Position numbers and translations under genes: made by a program. DNA of 64,000 bases from Lunularia cruciata (Eukaryota; Streptophyta; Marchantiopsida; Lunulariales; Lunulariaceae), in contig OX419759.1 of NCBI GenBank assembly GCA_948567375.1, positions 51,426,593 to 51,490,592 of the forward strand, in the 5' to 3' direction. Shown piece by piece: positions 53,020-64,000 of this stretch. Each line of letters begins with the position of its first letter. Positions within the stretch are counted from its first letter, which is position 1. The notes under the pieces are model-generated. The model was not told the origin of the DNA, ran no database searches, and saw nothing but the letters and a program-made list of their open reading frames with translations.

Positions 53020-54830
53020 AAGACCTCAATCAATCAAAATGTCCTCATTGCAAAGTTGTTGCTCAAATTTTTTTACTAACATTGGTGCGTGGGCCAAGTT
53101 GGCTACTAGCTCCCATGTTGCCTCATATAGTGAGTATTATTTCCATTGTATGAGATATTCCACACGCGGGTGATGAGTCCCATGGATGCGTTTTTGCAGA
53201 ATGCATTCAACTTTGTATTCCTCCATGCCATCAATGTGTGTTTGGCAAGGTCTAATGTCTTTTGTGGAGGGGCAGTGATCTGATTGGGGCACATATCTAT
53301 GTAGTAGGGAGACATTGAACATTGGATGGATCTTCATGTGTAGTGGTAGCTTGAGGTGATAAGCCACAACACCAATTTGATGAAGAATGGGAAAAGGTCC
53401 AATAAAGCAAGGTCTGAGCTTGCAAGGTCCCACTAATGTGAGGTTGGTTGTTGACAACCAAACCTAATCTCCCACTTGGAACTCCATGTGCATATGGTGT
53501 GCATTGGCATATTGCTTCTATCAATTTTTGGCATTCTCCATGCCTTGTTGGATTCTAGAATCAAAAGAGTTGACAACATCAACCTTGGTAAACATCGGAT
53601 GGATCTTCATTAATCTTGAAGGTGTGAAAGGATGCTCGCCATACATGAGGAAGAATAGTGTGACTTGAGTGGAGTCATTTATTGAATTGTTGTAGGCAAA
53701 TTCCACCAATGGAAGTAAAGTGTCCCACCTCTCTTGCTCATCTAAGGTGAAGCCCCAAAGCATATCTTCAGCAATGCAATTACCCCGCTCTATATGGCCA
53801 TCAGTCTATGGATGGTAAGCCATGGACATGGCCAATTTGGTTTTGAAGACACCAAAGAGTGTTCTCCAAAATAGACTAGTAAATTGAGTGCCTCTTTTGG
53901 TGATGAGCACTCAAGACAAGCCATGGTGAGAGAAGACGACATCTAAGTACAACTGAGCTAGTTGTGAAGCCGTCACCTCCTTGGTGGTAGGGCGTACATG
54001 AATCATTTTGCTGAGTTGGTCAACAAATACTACAATGGAGTCAAATGAAGTGGTCTTGGGCAATTCACAGACTAGATCCATACTCACCTATTCCCAACAT
54101 TGCGTAGGAGTAGGGAGGGGTTGCAAGAGTCCTACAAGAGCTTGATTAGAGGCTTTGTTTTGTTGACAAAGTAGGCAGCTCAAAGCATATTCCATCACAT
54201 TGTTGCTCATCTTGGGCCAATAGTAATGGCATTGGATTGCATCGAAGGTCTTGTTCACTCCAACATGGCCTGCAATGACAAAATCATGACATTTTGCTAA
54301 AATGGTGGTGCGTAATTATGGGCATTTAGGATATATATTTTACCATCATGAAAAGTGAGTCTTTGGGCATTTAGGATCCATATTTTACCATCATGAAAAG
54401 TGAGTCTTTGGTTGTTGGTGATGCCTTTGGATGATTGAGCTCCTACAATCTAGGGATCTATTGTAGTAGCTAGAATATTTGGCCAAAATTCAAGGTTCAA
54501 CTTGACCTCTACTACCAAATTGTTTGCCATTGGCATTGTAGTGAATGCATCTACAAGTTGCTTCTTGCCTTCCACGTAGGTGATTGTCATGTTGAATTGT
54601 TGTCACCACTTTGCCCACCAAATATGGCGACAAGATAGATCTTTTTGTATCTCGAGGTAGACTAGAGGTTTATGGTCTGTCTCCACTACAAATGCCTTCT
54701 CGACAAGATAGTGCTTCCAATGCTTAGTTGCAAGGACAATGGCCAGCTTTTCTCACTCTATGGTGTGATAATTGCATTCTACAAGTAATAGCTTTTTAGA
54801 GAAGTATGCAATTGGATGCCACACATCATG
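53020..54830 (-). pseudogene. pol: E7 RNase H (end), integrase and chromodomain
   Basis: On the minus strand, from the S3 site downward: the RNase H second half (54830 to about 54530, cttccacgtaggtgattgtc region), integrase zinc finger and core (about 54330-53750), then frames 53763-53521 (EERWDTLLPLVEFAYNNSIN, as in E3) and 53457-53137, which runs from the post-core segment (LRPCFIGPFPIL) into a chromodomain (EEYKVECIL..VEYLIQWK). The chromodomain tail continues to about 53040. Unlike E3, there is no 44-bp duplication at the integrase-chromodomain joint, which supports that change being private to E3. Stops are scattered through the block. Confidence 0.82.
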
Positions 54831-55571
54831 TGTAATACCAAGAGCTAGCTATATGATCTAGATATGAAATTCTGTTTGGTAACATCTGGATGATGTTATA
54901 CATGATGGTCAAAGTAGATCAGATAGAAGTATCACCAAAAGAGTACTTCTACTAATAGGGTAGAAATTGAAATAAACTTGAAAACCTTAGAACAAATAGC
55001 TAGACATATGATTTAAAGGTGAGAATTGGTTTGGTAACATCTAGAAGAATGTTACACATGATGGACTAAATAGATCAAATAGAGGTATCACCAAAGGTGG
55101 ACTTCTACTAATAGAGTAAGTATAATAATATGCCTGAAATCTTGGCAATTTTGGAGGTCTAAAAGGATGAATTAGGCCTCCAAAAGGTGCAAATTCTCCC
55201 TCTTCCCAATAAAGGAGAGGATGGCCTTCCCTCCCCCTAGTTTGTCTCATTGGAAGCTTTCCAATGGTACTTCATCCACGTGATTTTGAGATTCCTATAA
55301 AAAGAGTCCCCTCCAATCAAAGCTTGTTTGACCAACCAGACAGGACTAGGACCAACATGTCACCCATCCAAGTAAGTAATATAAGGGTGGAGCTTGCTGA
55401 CATGTCACTTATCTGTGTGCCTAATCCTATAGTGGAGCTTCCTTGGAGGAGATCCACTTTGTCTACATATAAAGAGAAGGTGCTCCTTTGGGGCATCAGA
55501 GGTTTGAGTGTGAAATTGTATGTTTCTCATGGTGTGTTTCTCTTCAGGTCTCCTATCCTTGCAGTATTATA
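54831..55571 (+). mobile_element. S3: solo LTR of the E3 family inserted in the E7 RNase H
   Basis: 741 bp, TGTAATACC..GCAGTATTATA, in the opposite orientation to E7. Flanks tcatg (54826-54830) and tcata (55572-55576) form a near-perfect 5-bp duplication. E7 RNase H sequence continues on both sides when compared with E3 11290-11365. There is no internal element sequence, so this is a solo LTR left by LTR-LTR recombination. Confidence 0.88.
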
Positions 55572-56860
55572 TCATACCACTCCTATTGTAGGAATGCTCC
55601 TATTGCTATGCTTGATGCATACATAGACAATTTGATTGGAATTTTGAGTCATATAATTTCAAGATTGGTGCATGTAGTAAGGCATCTTTCAATTCTTGAA
55701 AGGCCAACTCTTGTGCGGTTCCCCATGTCCACTTCTTCTCCTTGCCAAGTAATGATGTTAAAGGATGTGCCACCTTGGAGAAGTCCTAGATAAACCAGTG
55801 ATAGAATCCCATCAACTCCAAGAAGCTCTTGAGTTGAGTCTAGTCCTCTAGAGCACTCTATTTTTGAATGACCTCTATTTTATCTATTAATACTTGGATA
55901 CCCTCTGCACTTACTCTATGCCCCAAGTAGTCTACTTCAAACTTGCAAAACTTGCCCTTTGAGATTTTGGCATACAAGTGATGATGTTTGGAGGACCTCT
56001 CATAGATGCTATTTGTATTTTGTCATCATCCTACTATATACTAAGATGCCATCTAGGAAAACAATAACAGACTTATCCAAATATGGCCAAAATATGTCAT
56101 TCATCAAACTCATGAAAGTGGTAGGTGCATTGGTGAGGCCAAATGGCATCATAAGGTACTTGAAGTGGCCTTACTTGGTTTGAAAGGTAGTTTTGTATAC
56201 ATCTAACTCTGCAATTTGGATTTGATTGTAGTCCGCTTTGCAATCCAGTTTGGTGAAGTGTCTTGCTCCATTGAGTTGATCAAACAGGTCGTCTATGCAA
56301 GGTAAAGGATATTTCTTCTTCATTGTTTGTTGATTGAGGCCCTAATAGTCAATGCACATGCATATTGTACCATCCTTCTTCTTCACAAACAAGACAAGAG
56401 CCCCGTATGGTGATACATTGGGTTGGATAAACCTCTTTTGCAACATATCCAATTTGAGCCTTACACTCCTCCAACTCCTGAGGTGATAGAGGTTATGGGA
56501 CCTTACAAGGAGGTGTCTTCCTTGAAAGTATCTCAATTTTATGATCTACTCTCCTTTTTGGTGGTAATCCTAAGGGTAGATCATCTGGGAAGACATATTG
56601 AAACTCATTTACCACATCCTTAAATTTCTTATGAATTTGTCCATCAAGTTGTGCACTTTGGAATTCTCTTATTAAATCCATGAAACATCTATCTGTCTTA
56701 TAGATAGCTATTGTTCCTATGACATAGAGAGGCAATTTCTGCCTATGTGCTTTTTCTCTAAACCCCAATGATAGTCTATTGGCGGGTGCTAATCGCTTTC
56801 TTCCTCCAATCTACCATGGGGTTGTATTGCTCCATCCAAGGCATGCCTAAGATTGCAAAG
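55572..56860 (-). pseudogene. pol: E7 reverse transcriptase, with protease largely deleted upstream
   Basis: On minus: 56768-56493 has KDVVNEFQYVFPDDLPLGLPP and KRRVDHKIE, like E3. 56536-56342 has the RT start with [17 protein letters not shown]. Further down come the GYNQI segment (about 56220), the LDDI active-site region (about 56050) and the thumb (about 55900-55780). Before the RT only LGMPWMEQYNPMVDWRKK (about 56860-56800) remains of the protease. Compared with E3, roughly 420 bp between the zinc knuckle and this point are missing, including the catalytic D-S/T-G. The deletion alone would stop polyprotein processing. Confidence 0.82.
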
Positions 56861-56906
56861 ATCACCTATATGGAAGCCGAGAGCCTCTAGAGACAAGCAC
56901 AACAAT

Positions 56907-57880
56907 TGATGGAGATATGCCCAATATGGCCACAATTGTAGCAATGATGTTGTTCTCCTCAAGTTCCTTCTCCTTGTGGGACTCCATCTCTTTGTTCTTC
57001 TACCCGTCCCCGCTCTCCTTGAAGCACTCGTGCTCCTCTATCTCAAAACCAAAGGTTGCACAATTCCATAGGTGTTGATCCAGCCACATGTGGCATTTCC
57101 ATCCAATAGTGTTGAGACAAAACTACTTCTTCACCTCCTCCAAGTGCCCTTGCTATTCTTTGAGCACAAGAAATGGCGTTAAATATAGTGCAAGGATTTT
57201 GTACCATGAGTTCTTGGCAAATCTGGTCCTTCAACTCTTGTTTGAAATTGTCTAAAGCCTCTACTGGACTCATGTCAATTATTGCAACTTTTAGATTAAA
57301 AAATGCTTCCACATACTCTTGTTAGCTATTCTTTTGTTTCAATCCCCAAAGTTGGATTTGGGCCATATGCACAAAATTCACAGATTGGAAATTCTTCAAA
57401 AGTCCTTCTTGCATTGTTGTCCACGTGATCTCCCTTCTTTCTGCCAACATTGATTGTTCCCAAGTGTCGTACCATGTGAGATCTTTATCAATCAACTACC
57501 CACATGCAAATACGCCTACAACATGCTTAGTGATCTCCATTGAGAACAATCAAAAGTATTGATTCATTCTTGAAATCCAATTCTCCACTACTCCCTTAAC
57601 ACGCTACCCCTTGTAAGGCTCAATATTGCAAGTCTTCTTCATCCGTAGCAACAATGTAGCTTTGTCATTGGCCAGGCTCAGTGTCATAGGCACGTGTGCC
57701 TTTCCAAGTACTTCAATCGCACATATTGGGCTTTGAGATTGTTCTCTTTCCTGCACTTTTTGATCATTCTTGAGGGTTTGTACTTGATTTTGTAATGCCT
57801 CCATGGTCATCTTGATTTCTCAAAACTCCTTCAACATCCCCTGTATTCCTTGCATCAACTCTTGCAATTGCGGATCCATG
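56907..57880 (-). pseudogene. gag: E7 gag
   Basis: On minus: an N-terminal part at 57880-57604 (MDPQLQELMQGIQ-like start, MTMEALQNQVQTLKND), then the core with 57312-57043 (KVAIIDMSPVEALDNFKQEL..ICQELMVQNPCTIF). An intact zinc knuckle CYNCGHIGHISINC lies near 56950-56907. Where E3 has TAG and TGA stops, E7 keeps Q and R at some sites (for example CAQRIA), which supports C-to-T decay in E3. Confidence 0.8.
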
Positions 57881-57899
57881 CTTCCTACACATGATCAAT

Positions 57900-58354
57900 G
57901 TTCACTTGCTACTTCCTACTTCAATAGAAGGTTAGAATGATGACCTGGGAGGGTGCAAAAAATATGGGGACTATCATTGGGACCTTAGAGTCCATCACTC
58001 ATTGATAATATTCCTCACCAATTGTGGATTACAAAATCCCTAAACATCACCTTTGGTCAAACTACATAACAGATTTCTACTTCTTGTTGAAAGAGTGAGG
58101 ATACGGTACATTCAGATCCATAACATCATAATAGGATATAGATTTTGAATTCCCTCTCTCTGTCATATACCACCATAGGTAGAATCCCCCGGTTTGGTGA
58201 ATTCATCACTGTCCATGAATTTTGCTCCAAAGTGATAAACTAGCGATACTCTCATTTGCTCACACTGGATGTATATAATCTTGATGTGGAATGGATTCAA
58301 GAATGGGAAGCTAGGTGTGGGAAATTTTCCTCTTAGTGCATCTATCCCATCCAT
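57900..58354 (-). pseudogene. E7 leader ORF upstream of gag
   Basis: The frame 58354-58163 starts MDGIDALRGKFPTPSFPFLNP and contains MRVSLVYHFGAKFMD, the counterpart of the E3 leader at 8141. It is followed by decayed similarity through about 57900. Function unknown. Conservation between two diverged elements suggests a real protein or gag extension in the ancestor. Confidence 0.5.
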
Positions 58355-58471
58355 TCTCTAAAGCTCTTCCCAAGTCTAACAATTGCACTATGTTCTCCAC
58401 CTCAATTACTCAATTTTAGTAGCTTGTGCTCTTTTGAGAGGGGTGATCCAATCTCTTGGATTAAAACACTT

Positions 58472-58483
58472 GCTCTAACACCA
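58472..58483 (-). promoter_or_regulatory. E7 primer-binding site
   Basis: On minus it reads TGGTGTTAGAGC, two mismatches from the TGGTATCAGAGC site of E3, one base from the LTR. Confidence 0.8.
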
Positions 58484-58484
58484 T

Positions 58485-59227
58485 TGTAATACTCTAAGGA
58501 CAAGAGAACTCTTTAAGAGAGAAAACATAGATTTCACACTCAATCCTCCGATGCCCCATAGGAGCACCTTCTCTTTATTATATAACAAAGAGGATCCATT
58601 CAAAGGAAGATCCACCCTTGGATCAGATACATGGATTGGTGACCTATCAGCAAGCTCCATCCTTGGATTAGTTGTTTGGATGGGTGACATGTCAATCCTT
58701 GTCCTATCTAGTTGGTCAAATGGGTTTGACCAAAGGGATTCTTTAGTGAATCTTCTTGTAGGAAGCTCAAAATTGCATGGGTAAGGTACCATTGGAAAGC
58801 TCTTGAAAAGAAAAATCATGGGAGGAGAAAGCAAGCCTTTTTTCCTTGAGAGAGGGGGATCTTTCTATTTTTGAGGCCTAATTCATCCGTGTAGACCTCC
58901 AAAAATGGCTATAAAGTTTTCAAGCTATTTTTGGCTTCTACTCTATTAGTAAAAGTGCGCTTTTGGTGATACCTCTATCTGATATAAGTTCTCCATCATC
59001 TGTAAAATCCTTCTAGATATCACCACCCCAATTTTCACTTCTAGATCATATGCTTAACTATTTATTCTAAAGTTTTTGAGCATGTTTCAGTTTTTGGCCT
59101 ATTAGTAGAAGTACTTTTTTGGTGATACCTCTAGCTTATCTAATTAGTCCCTTATGTATAACATCCTTACAGGTGTTACCAAACCAAATTTCATCTCTAG
59201 ATCCTATGTCTAGCTATTGGTATTACA
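58485..59227 (-). repeat. E7 5' LTR (minus orientation)
   Basis: 743 bp. On + it reads tgtaatactctaagg..ctattggtattaca. It pairs with 52261-53004. Confidence 0.9.
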
Positions 59228-59784
59228 TGAAGACAAATGGATCCAAACTATTATAGATAGGTCTACATACAACTTCCCATCTATAAGTCTACAACTAGGC
59301 ACTTAGTGTGTTTAGAGAGAGAAAAGCATAGTACAACAATGTGAATGTAAAACACTATCCTTGATGGCATTATTGGTAGCTATTCTCTATCCTCTAAAAG
59401 GTAAATCTAGTATAGTATTACACTCATAAATGAATAATTCAAATGCAGATTGATAGACCAAACCTATGTAAAACCTTATTTTTATAGAGAAATTAGCTCA
59501 TGCATGTTAGAATTATCTAATTACCTAATCAAGCTATGATTCAAAAGCTTGCAGCCTTGCCAAAGTGAGAGCAAAGATATGGCCTAGTAGCACACCAAAA
59601 AGATGAATCAACTAAGAGAAAATGTAGTGCATGTTGAAAATGCTAATCCATCAAGGAAGACTACAACCTTTGGTCCAATCAAAATGCAAGGAAGCAAAGG
59701 ATGGAAGAATTTTTCATGCTTGTGGAGATAAGTTATCTCCTATTTTCTATAATAATACCTGGAAAGATAAAGATCCCTCCTCCA
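59228..59784. other. Intergenic DNA
   Basis: No gene or element recognised. It lies between E7 and the start of E8. Confidence 0.5.
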
Positions 59785-60032
59785 CCTTGGTTGATCATGT
59801 AGACAAGTTAATCAAGGCTAAAGAGTTAGTAATATAAGTCAAATATAGCTAATAATTCTAAAGAGTGTTCTAGAAGCATTTGGGAAGCTTCTTGGTGGGA
59901 AGCTTCCAAGATTGGATAACTTGTACACCAAATTAATGGCTAGCTTAGTTATATGCCAAGTAGATGATTTCTAGAATGAAGCTTCATTAGAAACTTCTTG
60001 GCTAGCTTAGCTTAGCTTGCATGCCCTAGCTT

Positions 60033-60430
60033 GTTAGCTAGCCCGGATGGCACAAAGAAGAGTGGATAGCTCTTCTTGTTGGACGTTGTCGGGGGGATCG
60101 TATGGTCTCAAGATTGCGCTGGGCACCTGGCTGCCTGCGCTTAGGCTTTTGGATTGTTTTGTCCTTCTTGTACCATCTATTATTAGTCCCGGCTCATTAT
60201 TCTTGACCTCTTGTTTGGTCTATTATCCTCGGCTTAAGTATGTTTTGGGTTTGGTGGGTTTTGCAGTTCTGGTCCAGACTGATATTCCAGAGAGAATGAT
60301 CTGGTGGGGTTTTGTGGAGTTATCCACAAGTTATGCGACCGGACTCAATCTCGGGCAACTAGTTAAATGTGCTGACCTATCTACATAAGCTGGACTGAGT
60401 GTAAAAAAAAAGTTAAAAAAAAAACATTAT
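60033..60430 (+). repeat. Candidate poly(A)-ended retroposed sequence
   Basis: About 390 bp with a composition unlike its surroundings, ending in A9-GTT-A10. It contains an open frame of 113 codons (60047-60388) rich in hydrophobic residues (LRLLDCFVLLVPSIISPG), with no recognisable domain. A SINE or LINE 3' end is possible; convincing RNA polymerase III A and B boxes were not found. Confidence 0.35.
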
Positions 60431-61829
60431 TATTATTTTTCTCTACCGCTGTTTGCACATCAAGTACACACTCTCAATCACTAAAATCTCATTTCCATTT
60501 CAATTCCAAGTTTTGTAGTTTATAATCCTTTGAGCCATGACACACGGCTACTAACCAAACAGTGACCAAACCGAGGCACACTGACCAGCCAAGCACATGA
60601 AGAAAGAAAATGAATTGAGCAGGTCCTATATCCTATTCCTTACAACTCGTCATCTCCTTGTTCCGCAGCATCTCCAAATTGTTGTTCTTTCCAAGTCTCC
60701 ACTATCTAGTAGGTCCTTCCTCGGGATTCTCCTTCTCTTCAATATTGCGGTATGTTTGATCTTCCCGAATGCTCTGCACTGCTCTTGCCATAGGATTCTA
60801 CGCCTGGTAAAAGCTCCTGACAAATCCCGTATCGAGTTTCTATGTCCAGTCCTTGTATTATCCTGAGCTGAACATGACTTCTCTCTTCTTTTGTTCCTGC
60901 ACGCCTTTCCTTTGGATGAACCTTTGACTAGTAACAGATTCTCCGTCCAACCAACCTTTCTAGAATTTTTTATTCCTGCTAACCTTTCTGCTGATTTTTG
61001 TCCTTCCAAATACCTTCCCTGTTTTCCCCTACGATTTCTTCTCTTCTTCTCCTTTTGAGACTAATTGTCCTCTTCGAAGATCCTTCTCTTGGTCTCTGTT
61101 TTTGATCTTGGCTAAACCCTCTCCATGCTTCACAGTCCTTTGTATTGCCAATAGGAAGTTCTTCTCTTGAGCTTCTCACTCAACGCTGCTCTGTCAGTTT
61201 GTCAGCCAGATTCCCTTCCCGTGAACCCTGATCCTTTTTTGTCATTGACCCTTACTGCCTTTTGCCAAATTCAAACCATTCTGCGTTCTTGTTTCTCTGA
61301 GGAAAATCAACACCATTCTCTAAAATCCCACACTGTTCTATCAATCGTAAGCCAACTTATCTTCACGTGCATCCTACTTCTCCCTTTGAAATTCAAACTT
61401 ATTGCTTCTTTGAGAACTCAAAATCTATTCTCTTCTGCCTTCTGCCAACCTCAAATCTTACTGCCTTCCTTGAAAGCCCCTTCGATCACTCCTATCTCTC
61501 CTTCATCTCCTTCCTTTCATTTCCCTATCCTTCTTTTGATTTCTAGTCCTGTCTTTCTTTTCTGCCAATTACCTCCTTTCGATTCTCAAAACAAAATCCT
61601 GTTCTCTCTTCCTGTGATTCTTCAGAAAACCCCTGCCTTCTCTCGATTCTTTGCCTTTTCTTGCCTCCACAATCTTTCACTTCTTTCTGTATTTTCTGTA
61701 ATTCTCCTCCTTTTTTCTGACTCCACGATACTTCACTCCTTCCTGTCTCCACGATCCTTCACTCCCTACTCTCTAAACCTTTTTGTTTATTCCCTTGTCA
61801 TTCCAATTTCGTTTTCCTTTCTGTCCTTC

Positions 61830-62640
61830 TTCTCCCGTCGATCCTTACTGCTCTCTGCCAAAATCTTGAAAACCTCCTCTCATTCTTCCTTTTCTCTGTC
61901 CACCTCCTATCCTCTGCAAACTCAAAACCCTCATTCTCCAATCAGATAAAACAAAACTCTGCCATTCTTCCTTCACTCTGTCCCTAAAGAGCCTTCCTGA
62001 TTACTCCTTCACGATCATTTCAATTCCTTTCGTTTCACTTCCTTCCTGCCCACCTTCTGTCCTCTGCAAACTCGAAACCCTCATTCTCCAATCAGATAAA
62101 ACAAAACTTTGCCATTCTTCCTTCACTCTATCCCTAAAGAGCCTTCTTGATTACTCCTTCACGATCATTTCAATTCCTTTCGTTTCACTTCCTTCTTGCC
62201 CACCTTCTGTCCGCTGCAAACTCGAAACCCTCATTCTCCAATCAGATAAAACAAATCTTTGCCATTCTTCCTTCACTCTGTCCCTAAAGAGCCTTCCTGA
62301 TAACTCCTTCACGATCATTTCAATTCCTTCTGTTCACTTCCTTCCTGCCCACCTTCTGTCCTTTGCCAAGACTTGAAACCCTCTCACCTTTACCATTCAA
62401 TCCCCTTCCTTATTGTCCTTCTTCCCCCCGTCGATCCTTACTGCTCTCTGCCAAAATCCCAAAAATCTCTTCTCATTCTTCCTTCACTCTCCCTAACGAG
62501 CCTTCTTGACTACTCCTTCACGATCATTCCAAGTCCTTTTCCTTACTATCCTTCTTCTCCCGTCAATCCTTACTGCTCTCTGCCAAAAAATCTGAATATC
62601 TCTTCTCATCCTTCCTTCACTTTTCCAAAAACCCTCTATC
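61830..62640 (+). repeat. 150-bp tandem repeat array, pyrimidine-rich
   Basis: The marker tcattctccaatcagataaa recurs at 61931, 62081 and 62231, a period of exactly 150 bp. Within the unit are cctaaagagccttcctgatt and cacgatcatttcaattcc. More diverged or shorter units (with tccttactgctctctgccaaaa) flank the array at about 61841, 62433 and 62565. The three central copies are nearly identical. Confidence 0.9.
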
Positions 62641-63107
62641 TTCCCTTCTCAAGAATTCCCCTGGCACTTTCTTGAAACTCTATTGTCTTCTCTCGAAATC
62701 TTCTGCCACTTTCTCTCTTGAAACTCCTTTGACATTTTCTGAAACCCGTCAGCCCGTCTCACTTTCAATAATTCTCCTGCGGCAAGGTAGCAAAACCCAC
62801 ACCCGAGACATATTATCCTAAATCCATGTTCCTTACAACAACTAAAAGAGAGAAGAAAATTTATCACACCAAAGCCTCAAGGGTACACGTGGGCTATTTT
62901 CCCGACGACAACGTGTGCCCAAGATTTTTTGCGACCAAAGGTGAAAGAATCCAAGAAAGTAGCTTCAAGAAGGAAGCTTCTCAAGAGTCTTGTATTGCTT
63001 CACTAGATATACCAAAGCCCAAGTTCATGCTAAGGACTTGAAGTTCTTATCAATTGAGAGTCTCAATGTGATCTTCCATTCTCTTATATCTCTCCTTGAT
63101 CTTTACA

Positions 63108-64000
63108 TTGGTATTACAATAGAAATAGGATGGATTGAATCTATGGACCACCAAATCCATTTCTCACAAAATTGGTACAACATGGACACAAAAGTCCATA
63201 GGATGGGTTTTTATGTCTATGTAGTACCAAAGCATCACTTCATACTTTAGGTACAACTTTTTGAACTTGATCATCTTGTCCAATGGACCATTGATCCTTC
63301 AAATTATAATATATGGAGAGAAATGGGTGTGTTTTTTATGTGTTAAATTAGATCATTTCAAGTATGCAGTTTGGTAGAGTAGTTGTTATGACAACAATGT
63401 CCAAAGTTTTCACTACTATACAACAATAGATTGAGCACCTTTCTTGAGCACCTTTCACCAACATTATTGTTGGAGAAGAAAGACTATGATAATTAATGGC
63501 AAGAGTGGCATTTGGGAATGAGAACATCAAGTTTGATTTTGAAAGCCAAAGGTATTTGAAGGAAAGAATCTACTAAGTATGATAGAGAATGTTATGTTTG
63601 ATTGCAAATGTTATTTTCAAGCTACAAATTTTCTAAATGTGAAATATATTCTCTTAGTTTTAAGCCAACTAGATGAAGTGGAAAAACTATGGTGATAATT
63701 TTGAGTAGAGCAAGCTCAATGGAAATTTGTTACTCCAATCTTTATATGGGAAGAGTTAAGGAGAGAAATAATTAGGTTATTCTAATTGGTAAATGCTTCA
63801 CAAGTTACACAAGATAGATTGGAAAAATTGAACTATTGGTTCTATGGGGAACTAAATCACTCAATTCTAAAATAGAATCATATAGATTCTAGAGATATTG
63901 GAAGGCAAAGCTTTGGATTGGTTTGTGAGAGGTATGAAATCATGCACCAAATTGGAAATAATCACACATAAGCCCAAACACTTAGAAGAAGCAATGTAGT
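63108..64000 (+). pseudogene. gag: E8 gag remnant (partial)
   Basis: Parallels E4 18770-19730 and E2 5998-6830: ctatggaccaccaaatcca after the primer site, then tttgaaggaaagaatct near 63550 and ttaagccaactagatgaagtgg near 63660. Many stops. It runs off the window. Confidence 0.65.

Larger units (their letters stand above)
52261..59227 (-). mobile_element. E7: chromovirus of the E3 family on the minus strand
   Basis: LTRs 52261-53004 (3' on minus) and 58485-59227 (5' on minus) are the reverse complement of the E3 LTR type. Flanks ggaag (52256-52260) and tgaag (59228-59232) form a 4-of-5 target duplication. The PBS and PPT match E3. Internal parts on minus: leader, gag with intact knuckle, protease mostly deleted, RT, RNase H (split by S3), integrase, chromodomain. 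It is more diverged than E3, hence older. Confidence 0.9.
60031..62948. mobile_element. 2.9-kb insertion of unknown type in the E8 5' LTR
   Basis: Flanked on both sides by E8 LTR sequence; boundaries are accurate to about 20 bp and no target duplication was found. It has three parts. The first (about 60035-60430) is less AT-rich and ends in two A-runs (gtaaaaaaaaagttaaaaaaaaaac). The second (60430-61800) is strongly pyrimidine-rich on +. The third (61800-62700) is a tandem-repeat array, followed by a less biased tail. No transposase, RT or Helitron motif was seen. It could be a non-autonomous element or captured genomic DNA. Confidence 0.6.
59785..64000 (+). mobile_element. E8: chromovirus of the E2/E4 family, truncated by the window end
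   Basis: The first half of an E4-type LTR lies at about 59785-60030 (gttaatcaaggctaa, caccaaattaatggc, cttagcttgcatgcc) and the second half at about 62949-63107 (cttctcaagagtcttg, ctagatatacc, gatctttaca). A primer-site relic ttggtattacaatag is at 63108. The gag region runs to the end of the window. The LTR is split by the insertion at 60031-62948. Pol and the 3' LTR lie beyond the window. Confidence 0.75.

Noticed and set aside
60047-60388. 113-codon hydrophobic open frame
   Set aside because: No recognisable domain or signal; sits in a candidate retroposed unit. Not supported as a gene.
61167-61949. 260-codon open frame in the pyrimidine-rich insertion
   Set aside because: Serine, leucine, phenylalanine and proline dominate because the DNA is C/T-rich; no domain, and stop codons are simply rare in such DNA.

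Overview
This window reads as plant nuclear DNA built almost entirely from transposable elements. It is AT-rich and I found no intact host gene, rRNA, tRNA or CRISPR array. The repeats are Ty3/gypsy LTR retrotransposons with plant-type primer sites (TGGTATCAGAGC, initiator-Met type; another of the TGGNNCCGTTGCC type), chromodomain-bearing pol genes, 4-5 bp target duplications and solo LTRs. In-frame stops are mostly TAG where CAG is expected, plus TGA where CGA or TGG is expected, which fits deamination of methylated cytosine. Species cannot be named. The most unusual element carries a DNMT3-type methyltransferase; DNMT3 proper is known from non-flowering plants but not angiosperms, so a bryophyte, lycophyte, fern or gymnosperm is more likely than a flowering plant (inference). 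Element names used here are E1 to E8 and S1 to S3.

Left block (about 1287-24497): E1, an old and heavily decayed Ty3 element on +, is split by later insertions. These are LTR remnants (S1 and an E2/E4-type fragment, 2028-2842), chromovirus E2 (5695-17487), which itself contains the younger chromovirus E3 (7263-13905, exact 5-bp TSD caaga), and chromovirus E4 (18336-23755, exact TSD aattg). Insertions are nested three deep: E3 in E2 in E1.

Middle: 24498-30517 is AT-rich DNA with nothing recognised. E5 (30518-49544, +) is a better preserved relative of E1. Between its protease and reverse transcriptase it encodes a C5-cytosine DNA methyltransferase with DNMT3-order motifs (34741-35770). After the integrase it encodes a C4HC3 PHD finger (48584-48718). 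Its terminal repeats are permuted (A1 - body - B1 - A2 - B2), and E1 shows the same plan and the same extra domains. E5 is interrupted inside its RT by E6 (36922-46569, minus strand, Athila/Tat-like, TSD ggtc). One LTR of E6 contains a 1,865-bp solo LTR, S2 (TSD gtaaa).

Right block: 49549-52260 is intergenic with an inverted-repeat element. E7 (52261-59227, minus) is a relative of E3, interrupted by solo LTR S3. E8 (about 59785 to the window end, +) is a relative of E4 whose 5' LTR is broken by a 2.9-kb pyrimidine-rich insertion containing a 150-bp tandem repeat.

How the parts work together: each element is a self-copying unit (gag particle protein, protease, RT/RNase H, integrase), now disabled by stops, frameshifts and insertions. 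The E1/E5 family stands out because it joined chromatin tools, a cytosine methyltransferase and a histone-reader-type PHD finger, to a retrotransposon in a repeated, family-level arrangement.
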